From Ignavibacteria bacterium (lineage in GTDB: Bacteria; Bacteroidota; Ignavibacteria; Ignavibacteriales; Ignavibacteriaceae): DNA of 64,000 bases. The stretch's first letter is position 1; the number at the start of each line of letters is the position of its first letter. This document shows positions 16,297 through 24,602 of the stretch, one piece after another. Position numbers and translations under genes: made by a program. The stretch is taken from positions 186,001 to 250,000 of the forward strand of contig JAJTBZ010000097.1 in NCBI GenBank assembly GCA_021286645.1, read 5' to 3'. The notes under the pieces were generated by a model that saw only the letters and a list, made by a program, of their open reading frames with translations, did not search any database and was not told where the DNA came from.

Positions 16297-19251
16297 ATGC
16301 GCAGGATTTTTACTAATCTGAGTATGTTAACAATGCTGATCTTCTTGTGTAGCAGGGTGGCTCTCGCGGGCGGTGCTACGGTAGAAGGTCATATAAGGGA
16401 TTCAAAAACCGGCGAACCGCTTTTTGGCGCGAATGTGATTTTAGTTGGTACAGCTATTGGTGGCGCATCAGATCTGGATGGCAAGTATCGAATCGTTAAT
16501 GTGCCTGAAGGTACCTTTTCGGTAAGAGTAAGCTATTTGGGTTATAACGATATTAAAACCACGCTAACTATTAAGGATGCCTCAACCATTAAAAAAGATT
16601 TTATGATGGACGCCGTAAGCCTTGAAGGTAAAGAAATCGTGGTTACAGGGCAGGCATACGGACAGAAACAGGCAATTAACCAGCAACTTTCTGCCGATCA
16701 AATATTGAATGCAGTTTCAGCAGCGAAAATTCAGGAGCTGCCGGATGCAAACGTTTCAGAATCAATCGCTCGACTTCCGGGTGTGGCTATCATGAGAAGC
16801 GGTGGTGAAGGAAACCAGGTTATTATTCGTGGCATGTCGCCAAAATATAACAGTATCAGTATCGATGGCGTACAGATGGCATCATCGGGCAAAGATGACA
16901 GAAGCACAGACCTGAGTATGATTTCCTCAAATATGCTTGATGGTATTCAGGTCGCGAAAACTGTTACTGCCGATATGGATGCAGATGTAATGGGTGGTGC
17001 TGTTAATTTTTCATTCCACGAAGCTAAAGTTGATGAAACACATCCTTATAAAGTTGGATTATTAGCACAAGGCAGCTATAACGGGCTTGACAATGCGGTA
17101 AATAAATTTAACAACTATAAGTATGTGGGCAGCTATGAGACCCGTTTACTCGATCAGTTGTTTGGCGTATTTTTTCAATTGGATGTAGAGAGAAAAAACT
17201 TACATTCAAATGAATTAGGAGCGAGCTATATTATTAATGGAGCAGATGGTAGTGGACTTTCATCTCTTGATGACAGTTTTATTCTAAGTAATATATCAAG
17301 GGACAGAAGAAGAACAAATGCATTATTGGTTCTCGATTACCTTGTGCCGGAAGGGAAAATAAAATTTGTTAATTTCTATAGTGCGGGGCAGACAGATATC
17401 TCAACTCGCAAAGAGACATATATAATTCAGATAGCCGAACCGCGCCATGAATATGGAACTGTTTATAATTCAAACAAGGTAAAGGTTGCAACGAGCGCCC
17501 TAAGCTATGAGCAGCAGATGCCATGGTTTCTGATTGATGGAAAACTTTCGTACACTTATTCGGAATCAAATGCTCCGGATGATTGGGAAGTAACATTTGC
17601 TCAGAGGGATAATGTGGGTTTAAGCCAGTTCAAAGGAATGAGTAATTTATACCCCTTGAAAATTGTTGAAGGCTGCAAGAATAATGATTCACTAACATAT
17701 CTATCAAATGTTTTGAGCAATAGTTCATTGTCTCTTGAAAGAGCAGTTACAGGAAGTTTGGATTTCGTTTCAAAAATAAACATCAACAACGATGTTTCTA
17801 TTTCATTAAAATATGGTGGAAAGTATAGATATCAGAATCGTGAGTATAATTACTATGTTCTCGACAGTAAGGGAGGTGAAGGTGGATTTAATGATGCAAG
17901 CGTTGCCCCTGTTGTAAATCTGATAAACTCAACATTTGGGTTTAAATCAGCTGCGGCAGGAATACCTTATTATAATTTTATTGATCCGAACTATAGCTAT
18001 GGTAGTTTCCTAGGCGGAACGTATGCAATGGGGAATGGTGCGAACTATTCAATGATGCCTAGCCTGGTAAATTTATTAAAAAACAATCTTGATCTAATTG
18101 CGCAGAATAAAGCCTCAATAGCATTTAGTTATGACGATGCCAAATCAGTAACGAATGATTATTCGGGAAATGAAACAAAAAGCGCAATATATATTATGCC
18201 AACAATAAATATTGGGCAACAGGTTACGCTTATTGCAGGGTTAAGATACCAAAACCTTAAAACTGAATATTCAGCTACACAAGGACACTCTTCAGCCACT
18301 TCGGATCAGGCTTATCAAAGAATTGATACTATGGTAACTAAAAATCATGGTTATTGGCTTCCAAGTTTTTCGGTAAAATATAAGCCAATAGAATGGCTAG
18401 ATCTACGCGCTTCATATACTAATACGATAGCATATCCGGACTATGTTTCGATTATTCCACGAATTTATGCCGGTACTAATAATCAGTCAGGATTTATTGA
18501 ATACAATAATGTCGATCTAAAGCCTACCAGATCACAAAATTATGACGTTTACTTATCTGTTTACAATAATCAGATTGGGTTATTTACTGTAGGTGGATTT
18601 TACAAACGAATTGAAGATTTAATTTATCAATATTCGTTTGTCCCGATAAAAGGAACTGCGAATAATTATATGCCGAGCAATTTTCGGGACGATGGAAAGA
18701 CAATCTTCAAAGTAAGTACATATGTTAATAATTCATTTGTTATTAACAATTATGGACTTGAATTAGATTGGCAAACTCATTTTTGGTACCTACCGGGCGT
18801 CTTGAATGGACTAATATTTAATGCAAATTATACGCATATATTTTCGAAGGCAGAATATCCAATCCAGTTTAACAAAGTTGCAAACCGTGTTTCTTATTAT
18901 ATTGATTCATCATATACCGATAGACTTCTTAATCAACCAAATGATATAGTAAACGTTTCAGTCGGATTTGATTATTCGGGTTTTTCGATGCGAGTTTCAA
19001 TGCTATATCAAACGAACATATTTACCGGAACAAATTTCTGGCCGGCTCTACGTAGCAATACCGAAAATTATACTCGATTTGATTTGGCGATTAAACAAGA
19101 TTTACCCTGGCATGGAATGCAGGTGTATTTGAATCTAAACAACTTAAATAATGCGAAGGATAAAGCGGTAAATCAGGGTAACGTACCAGTGCCAAGATCC
19201 GAACAGGATTATGGAATGACTTCTGATTTAGGGCTGCGTATAACATTATAG
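16297..19251 (+). CDS. TonB-dependent receptor (chitooligosaccharide uptake predicted)
   Basis: 984 residues from the ATG at 16297, chosen because CGAGG lies 8 bp upstream and a signal peptide follows at once (RRIFTNLSMLTMLIFLCSRVALA). In order: a carboxypeptidase-regulatory-like domain (about 27-110, VEGHIRDSKTGEPLFGANV), a plug (about 120-240, with EGNQVIIRGMSPKYNSISID), and a 22-strand-type barrel to the aromatic-poor end LGLRITL. It lies in the outer membrane and would import oligosaccharides with TonB energy. There is no SusD-like lipoprotein next to it, so it is not a classical SusCD pair. Substrate is inferred from the operon. Confidence 0.85.
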   Translation: MRRIFTNLSMLTMLIFLCSRVALAGGATVEGHIRDSKTGEPLFGANVILVGTAIGGASDLDGKYRIVNVPEGTFSVRVSYLGYNDIKTTLTIKDASTIKKDFMMDAVSLEGKEIVVTGQAYGQKQAINQQLSADQILNAVSAAKIQELPDANVSESIARLPGVAIMRSGGEGNQVIIRGMSPKYNSISIDGVQMASSGKDDRSTDLSMISSNMLDGIQVAKTVTADMDADVMGGAVNFSFHEAKVDETHPYKVGLLAQGSYNGLDNAVNKFNNYKYVGSYETRLLDQLFGVFFQLDVERKNLHSNELGASYIINGADGSGLSSLDDSFILSNISRDRRRTNALLVLDYLVPEGKIKFVNFYSAGQTDISTRKETYIIQIAEPRHEYGTVYNSNKVKVATSALSYEQQMPWFLIDGKLSYTYSESNAPDDWEVTFAQRDNVGLSQFKGMSNLYPLKIVEGCKNNDSLTYLSNVLSNSSLSLERAVTGSLDFVSKININNDVSISLKYGGKYRYQNREYNYYVLDSKGGEGGFNDASVAPVVNLINSTFGFKSAAAGIPYYNFIDPNYSYGSFLGGTYAMGNGANYSMMPSLVNLLKNNLDLIAQNKASIAFSYDDAKSVTNDYSGNETKSAIYIMPTINIGQQVTLIAGLRYQNLKTEYSATQGHSSATSDQAYQRIDTMVTKNHGYWLPSFSVKYKPIEWLDLRASYTNTIAYPDYVSIIPRIYAGTNNQSGFIEYNNVDLKPTRSQNYDVYLSVYNNQIGLFTVGGFYKRIEDLIYQYSFVPIKGTANNYMPSNFRDDGKTIFKVSTYVNNSFVINNYGLELDWQTHFWYLPGVLNGLIFNANYTHIFSKAEYPIQFNKVANRVSYYIDSSYTDRLLNQPNDIVNVSVGFDYSGFSMRVSMLYQTNIFTGTNFWPALRSNTENYTRFDLAIKQDLPWHGMQVYLNLNNLNNAKDKAVNQGNVPVPRSEQDYGMTSDLGLRITL

Positions 19252-19257
19252 GATAGA

Positions 19258-19289
19258 TCGTGGGTTATGCGCACTTGCGTAACCCACGA
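19258..19289 (+). promoter_or_regulatory. Intercistronic hairpin after the TonB receptor gene
   Basis: TCGTGGGTTA and TAACCCACGA form a perfect 10-bp stem with an extra GCG-type inner pairing, 6 bp after the receptor stop. No T tract follows. Confidence 0.55.
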
Positions 19290-19352
19290 CAATAAGATGA
19301 GGATCTGGTTAACTAAAAAAATATCATAAACTCTCACAGAAAGGAAGCTATA

Positions 19353-21083
19353 ATGAACAAACTGTTCACTACTTTTTTCGTTTTTGCTTTAATGATGCTC
19401 ATGGCAGCATCGAAAACATTTGCAGGCGCAAATGATACTTTGACCATTTTTGCATCACAGGGCAACCTGGAAGTATTAATTGGTGCTGACACGATAATGG
19501 GTGGTACGCAGAAGCACTTAGCATACAAGCTTGTTTCAACAGATACTACTTATTTATTTAAGGCTCCAATTACTTTGAAATCTAGTGTGGCATTAGTTGG
19601 TGTACTCAACCAATTAACTGGCCGCCCACCTTGTATTCAGCCGGATGTCTTGGCCGATCTGACTGTTCCGAATTTTTTGTTTTACGTAAGCGGCAATAAT
19701 ACTTCAGTTCTGTTTAAAAATCTATATCTCCTGGGTATGGCCTGGAACGGCACCATTAATAATGATGGTCGCGCAATAACTGTTACTGCTGATAAGGTTC
19801 GTCTCACTATTGATTATGTTATTTTTGACGAGTGGAGAACTTTTGCAATAGCTTATAGTGGAGATTGGGATCAATTTAGAATTTTTAATTGCAAATTCCG
19901 CAATATGGTTAATGGTGCTTCACAATGGTACTTAGGCGAAGTGCTTCGGAATACAACCGGAACTGCTATAACTGATACGCTGATCATGAAATACAACACA
20001 ATGTTCAACGTCAATGCTTACTCAGCATGCCCTGTAACGAAGGTTTATAATAGCTATTTTGAATTCAGTCATAACAGCATAGTATGGTCGTTTAAGAATC
20101 CATTTTTTATCTTTAACGTTACAAATGGTAAAGTTAATAATAACTTATTCTATGGTGCCTGGACCGGTGGAATAAGTAAAACTGAATATCCATGGTGGGA
20201 TCAATTATGGTCGCCCGAAGTTGGCTCGATTGTTGATTTTGACGCTCTCGATTCTGCAAAGGCCGCCTATATAGCTCCTGGTTCAAACCCTCGTGCAAAT
20301 GTTATTGATACTGCTGCAGAAAAACTTCGGAAGATTGAAGTGAAAAATAACGTATGTTTCTGGCCAACTCAGGTTACAAATTACTGGAAAACATGGAACG
20401 ATTCCGCGCATGTTGATTCAGTTTACACGCCTACCTGGATGAATGCCCGTACAACAAAAATGTTTAACGATAAAGTTACATGGCCTGGTTTAGTGCAAGC
20501 TGGCAACTTACAGGTTGATCCTTCTTTTGGTACTTCAATTAATAGTGTTCTGAATGAAAATGCCGGAAACGGAGTAGGCTTATTGAAATACTTCAAACTT
20601 ATTCGTACAAATACAATTGGAACGGAAGTATGGGGCTATAAACCTACCCAAGCTGGTGTTGGCTATTGGGTTCCAACATGGCCTCTACCAGAAGCTGCAG
20701 ATATGAAATATGCAAATACAACTTTACGAACTGGCGGAACTGATGGTTTACCTGTTGGAGATCCATATTGGTTTAATGGTACTTCCGCAGTTAAAGAAGG
20801 TGGAGTTCGTGGAGCTAATACATTCTCATTAGCCGATGCATATCCGAATCCGTTCAACCCTTCAACTACTGTTAGTTTCTCATTAATGCAAACCGGTAAC
20901 GTAACACTGAAAGTGTATAACGTTATGGGTCAGGTAGTAAAGACTGTAATAGACAATGAAGCAAGAACAGCCGGCGAGCATTCAGTTCGCGTTAATATGA
21001 GCAATATGTCCAGCGGTGTTTATATGTACACCTTAACACAGGGCAGCAGCTCGATTACCAAAAAATTCGTCCTCATGAAATAA
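19353..21083 (+). CDS. T9SS-exported beta-helix-like protein
   Basis: 576 residues. A signal peptide (KLFTTFFVFALMMLMAASKTFAG) leads into a repeating strand-rich body with Asn/Asp ladders (FKNLYLLGMAWNGTINNDG, FRIFNCKFRNMVNGA) that suggests a right-handed beta-helix. About residues 490-576 form a type A T9SS sorting domain: AYPNPFNPSTTVSF, LKVYNVMGQVVKTV, GVYMYTLTQG, ending KKFVLMK. It should be exported and released or anchored at the cell surface. It takes the place in the operon where SusD-like proteins are found in Bacteroides, so a chitin- or oligosaccharide-binding role is plausible but unproven. AGGAAG precedes the start. Confidence 0.75.
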   Translation: MNKLFTTFFVFALMMLMAASKTFAGANDTLTIFASQGNLEVLIGADTIMGGTQKHLAYKLVSTDTTYLFKAPITLKSSVALVGVLNQLTGRPPCIQPDVLADLTVPNFLFYVSGNNTSVLFKNLYLLGMAWNGTINNDGRAITVTADKVRLTIDYVIFDEWRTFAIAYSGDWDQFRIFNCKFRNMVNGASQWYLGEVLRNTTGTAITDTLIMKYNTMFNVNAYSACPVTKVYNSYFEFSHNSIVWSFKNPFFIFNVTNGKVNNNLFYGAWTGGISKTEYPWWDQLWSPEVGSIVDFDALDSAKAAYIAPGSNPRANVIDTAAEKLRKIEVKNNVCFWPTQVTNYWKTWNDSAHVDSVYTPTWMNARTTKMFNDKVTWPGLVQAGNLQVDPSFGTSINSVLNENAGNGVGLLKYFKLIRTNTIGTEVWGYKPTQAGVGYWVPTWPLPEAADMKYANTTLRTGGTDGLPVGDPYWFNGTSAVKEGGVRGANTFSLADAYPNPFNPSTTVSFSLMQTGNVTLKVYNVMGQVVKTVIDNEARTAGEHSVRVNMSNMSSGVYMYTLTQGSSSITKKFVLMK

Positions 21084-21105
21084 TATTAGTTAGTGCCTCG
21101 ATTGT

Positions 21106-21135
21106 GCCGGGGTTGCTCTTCGGAGTGGCCCTGGC
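21106..21135 (+). promoter_or_regulatory. Intercistronic hairpin with UUCG tetraloop
   Basis: A 13-bp stem (GCCGGGG side against CCCTGGC, with G-U pairs inside) is capped by C-UUCG-G, an unusually stable tetraloop. It lies 22 bp after the beta-helix gene, and TTTCAT follows. The remaining 300 bp up to the symporter gene hold no gene; a GTG-started frame at 21217-21444 overlaps the symporter start and is not credible. Confidence 0.6.
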
Positions 21136-21434
21136 CTTTCATAAAAAACACAAATTGGATATGAAGAAGGATGGTAGCCGAGGTATTTATTCCATTAGTA
21201 AACAGAGTGCAAGTTCGTGAGTAAAGTTAAGAATATTACAGACTATCTGTCGGCCGCAGAAAAAAAGATTTTACGATACAATTCTCATAACTGCCCTGGT
21301 GCAAATTCCGAGCAAAAAATATATATAAATCCACAACATTTTTTGCGTACCGGTTACCGCGGAAGGAATTTAATGTGGTTTACAGCCGGTAATAACTATC
21401 CGAATTTAGTAATTAAAACAAATGCCGATTCTTT

Positions 21435-23213
21435 ATGCAGTTAACACTTATCGACTGGATTGTAATAGCCCTGTATTTTATTTTTAATCTGGGCGTAGGC
21501 CTGTACTTAAGAAAGCGGGCAACGCAAAGTGTGAGCGATTTTTTTGTTTCCGGTCGTAATGTAACGTGGTGGTTAGCCGGAACTTCTATGGTAGCGACAA
21601 CATTTGCAGCGGATACCCCGTTGGTGGTCTCCGGACTCGTGGCCAGAAACGGGATCGCCGGTAATTGGATCTGGTGGAGCATGGCCTTTAGCGGAATGCT
21701 GACAGTGTTCTTTTATGCGAAATTGTGGCGCCGTGCAGGAGTTTTAACGGATGTTGAATTCGCAGAAATCCGATATTCCGGGAAACCTGCTGCATTTTTA
21801 CGCACTTTTCGCGCAGTTTATCTGGGGCTACCAATAAATCTTATCATTATGGGGTGGGTAAATCTGGCAATTGTTAAAATAATGATGTTAGTGCTTGGAA
21901 TTAACAAGTTTGAAGCCCTCATCATTGCAATTGGTATAATGTTTATTACCGCCTCCATTTCTACACTTTCGGGTTTGTGGGGCGTGCTTTGGACAGACAT
22001 GTTTCAGTTTTTACTGAAGATGGGTATGGTAATTGTTTTAGCAATCTTCGCGATTAATGCAACCGGCGGTATGGGAATGCTGTTGGAAAAATTACATGCG
22101 ATCGATCAGACACGCGAATCGAGCAGTTCCATTCTCTCACTTGTCCCCGATCTCAATTCCGCCTGGATGCCAATAATTACATTTCTTGTTTATATTGCGG
22201 TAAATTGGTGGGCCTCCTGGTACCCCGGTTCGGAGCCTGGCGGCGGCGGGTATGTTGCACAAAGAATTTTTTGTGCAAAGAATGAAAAACATTCACTTTT
22301 GGCAACTCTATGGTTTAATATAGCGCATTACGCGCTTCGTCCCTGGCCGTGGATACTCGTGGCATTGGTTGCGGTAGTTCGTTTTCAACAGGATGCACGT
22401 TTTATTGCAGATCCGGAAACGGGATATATCCGAATTTTAATATCGGATTTACCGGCGTATTTACGCGGCCTTATGTTGGCAGCTTTCGCGGCTGCTTACA
22501 TGTCCACCATTGGAACACAGCTGAATTGGGGAGCGAGTTATATAGTCAATGATGTATATAAAAGATATTTCCCTGAAAGACCGGAAAAACATTATGTGAA
22601 TTTTTCACAGATTATCACTATGGCCCTGATGATACTTTCTGCAATTGTTACATTTTATATGGATTCAATTGGCGGGGCATGGCAGTTTCTTATGGCAATT
22701 GGGGCTGGAACAGGTCTGGTATATATACTCCGGTGGTTCTGGTGGCGGATTAACGCGTGGAGTGAAATTTCTGCGCTCATTGGGGCTTTCTTCGTTTCAT
22801 TCATTCTGCAATATGGTTTTAATCTAAATGAAAGCGATCCAAAACAATTTGCCTACTTATTGCTCGGTACTACTTTGTTAACCACAACAGTATGGGTTAC
22901 CGTAACTTTACTTACCAAGCCTGAACCTGAAGAAAAGTTGTTGGCTTTCTATAGAAAAGTGCGCCCGAATGCACGGTTCTGGGGACAGATAGCCCAAAAA
23001 GCTACCGATGTTGTACCGGTACATGACGGGTTGTTTAGTATTGGTAACTGGGTTTGCGGTGTCGCTATGATATATTCTTTCCTTTTCGGAATAGGTAAAA
23101 TTATTCTTGGCAGCGTATTAGTAGGCAGCCTTCTTACCGGTTTAGGGTGCATTCTGGGAGGAATAATTTACTATCAAATGAATAAAAAAGGCTGGGAAAC
23201 ATTGGGTGAGTAG
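21435..23213 (+). CDS. Sodium:solute symporter (SSS family)
   Basis: 592 residues with about 13 hydrophobic segments. The N-terminus is typical of the family (TLIDWIVIALYFIFNLGVGL, then SDFFVSGRNVTWWLAGTSM and AADTPLVVSG), where the SSS sodium site is formed. FWWRI and similar aromatic loops near the end are common in sugar-type members. It should bring sugars into the cytoplasm with sodium. In this operon the expected substrate is GlcNAc or chitobiose arriving in the periplasm through the TonB receptor. The ATG at 21435 is the only sensible start. Confidence 0.82.
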   Translation: MQLTLIDWIVIALYFIFNLGVGLYLRKRATQSVSDFFVSGRNVTWWLAGTSMVATTFAADTPLVVSGLVARNGIAGNWIWWSMAFSGMLTVFFYAKLWRRAGVLTDVEFAEIRYSGKPAAFLRTFRAVYLGLPINLIIMGWVNLAIVKIMMLVLGINKFEALIIAIGIMFITASISTLSGLWGVLWTDMFQFLLKMGMVIVLAIFAINATGGMGMLLEKLHAIDQTRESSSSILSLVPDLNSAWMPIITFLVYIAVNWWASWYPGSEPGGGGYVAQRIFCAKNEKHSLLATLWFNIAHYALRPWPWILVALVAVVRFQQDARFIADPETGYIRILISDLPAYLRGLMLAAFAAAYMSTIGTQLNWGASYIVNDVYKRYFPERPEKHYVNFSQIITMALMILSAIVTFYMDSIGGAWQFLMAIGAGTGLVYILRWFWWRINAWSEISALIGAFFVSFILQYGFNLNESDPKQFAYLLLGTTLLTTTVWVTVTLLTKPEPEEKLLAFYRKVRPNARFWGQIAQKATDVVPVHDGLFSIGNWVCGVAMIYSFLFGIGKIILGSVLVGSLLTGLGCILGGIIYYQMNKKGWETLGE

Positions 23214-23276
23214 AATGCCCTCTAATTCAATACAATAGTTCATAAAATTTAAGTGATAGTTTAAATAAGGTATTAT

Positions 23277-24575
23277 ATGTCGGAAATTGAAATGCAAAAC
23301 ACAAAACAGGAAAAGAAGCCACATCCGGGCACATGGGTGCCATCGTTGTATTTTGCTGAAGGATTACCCTTTGTTACAATTGCAACGGTCTGTGTGCTGA
23401 TGTATAAGGATATGGGGCGGTCTGATGCTGAAATTGCTTTCTTTACCTCACTGATCGCTTGGCCCTGGACCTTTAAACCATTATGGGGGCCGTTGCTTGA
23501 AATGTTTAAAACAAAAAAATATTTTGTTGTTGGCACTCAGTTGGTAAGTGGTATCCTGTTTGGTTTAATAGCATTTAGTTTGCCGTTTGCCGGATTTTTT
23601 CAGTATTCACTGGCAATATTTGCAGTGCTTGCATTCAATGCCGCTACCCATGATATAGCCGCCGATGGTGTTTACATTAATGCGCTAACCATGAAAGAGC
23701 AAACCAAATATGTCGGTTGGCAGGGAGCTTTTTATAATCTTGCAAAAGTACTGTCACAGGGAGTGTTTGTTTACATGGCCGGTATGTTAACCAAGGTGCT
23801 TGGGGTTAAACACGCGTGGATGACTGTAATGGGAGTTTTTGGCGTGATAATGTTCGTACTGAGTATTTATCATAGTAAAATGCTGCCCTCTGGCGGTTCT
23901 GCCGGTGAGGTGCACAGTTTAAGGGAGACCTTCGATACACTATGGGATGTAATCAAAACATTTTTCCAGAAAAAATATATTGGCTGGGGCATAGCGTTTA
24001 TCGTTTTGTATCGTTTCGCTGAAGGACAGGCGATAAAAATTGTACCATTGTTTCTCCGATCCGGGCGTGAACTTGGGGGGCTTGGCATGTCTACCTCGGA
24101 GATTGGAATTGTGTATGGTGTGTTTGGCGCTGCTGCGTTTGTAGCCGGTTCATTGCTGGCCGGATATTTTACGGCCGGAAGAGGTTTGCGTAAATCACTG
24201 ATGGTGTTATGTGCTGCTTTCAATATTCCTTTCGCTGTGTACGCGTTTTTAGCCATTGCCCAACCTACCAGTTTTATGCTTATCGGAGCCGCGGTTGTAT
24301 GTGAATATTTCGGATACGGATTTGGTTTTGTAGGATTAACGCTATTTATGATGCAACAAATCGCGCCGGGAAAATACAAAATGGCCCATTATGCATTTGC
24401 CACTGCAATAATGAACTTGGGATTTATGCTGCCATCAATGGTGAGTGGGTTAATCAGTGATTATCTGGGGTATCAAAAGTTTTTTATTTGGGTAATTATT
24501 GCAACCATACCATCATTTTTAGTTGCATGGCTTGTCCCATTTCGGAATACCGAATTAGATGAAGTAATCAATTAA
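23277..24575 (+). CDS. MFS permease, AmpG/PAT-like
   Basis: 432 residues with 12 predicted membrane segments. The start (PGTWVPSLYFAEGLPF) and the loop FKPLWGPLLEMFKTKKYF are characteristic of the AmpG/acetyl-CoA transporter branch of the MFS. AmpG carries GlcNAc-anhydromuropeptides, so a permease of this branch for amino-sugar disaccharides is consistent with a chitobiose operon. Together with the symporter it gives the cluster two inner-membrane carriers, perhaps for chitobiose and GlcNAc separately (inference). It follows the symporter by 63 bp and precedes the phosphorylase by 27 bp. Confidence 0.8.
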   Translation: MSEIEMQNTKQEKKPHPGTWVPSLYFAEGLPFVTIATVCVLMYKDMGRSDAEIAFFTSLIAWPWTFKPLWGPLLEMFKTKKYFVVGTQLVSGILFGLIAFSLPFAGFFQYSLAIFAVLAFNAATHDIAADGVYINALTMKEQTKYVGWQGAFYNLAKVLSQGVFVYMAGMLTKVLGVKHAWMTVMGVFGVIMFVLSIYHSKMLPSGGSAGEVHSLRETFDTLWDVIKTFFQKKYIGWGIAFIVLYRFAEGQAIKIVPLFLRSGRELGGLGMSTSEIGIVYGVFGAAAFVAGSLLAGYFTAGRGLRKSLMVLCAAFNIPFAVYAFLAIAQPTSFMLIGAAVVCEYFGYGFGFVGLTLFMMQQIAPGKYKMAHYAFATAIMNLGFMLPSMVSGLISDYLGYQKFFIWVIIATIPSFLVAWLVPFRNTELDEVIN

Positions 24576-24602
24576 GCTTACGCAGTAGATTAAGGAGTTT
24601 TT

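Noticed and set aside
16297-21083. Classical SusCD pair
   Set aside because: The gene after the receptor encodes a beta-helix-like T9SS protein with no lipobox or TPR-like SusD features.
21217-21444. 75-codon frame before the symporter
   Set aside because: GTG start, overlaps the symporter start and has no recognisable protein character.
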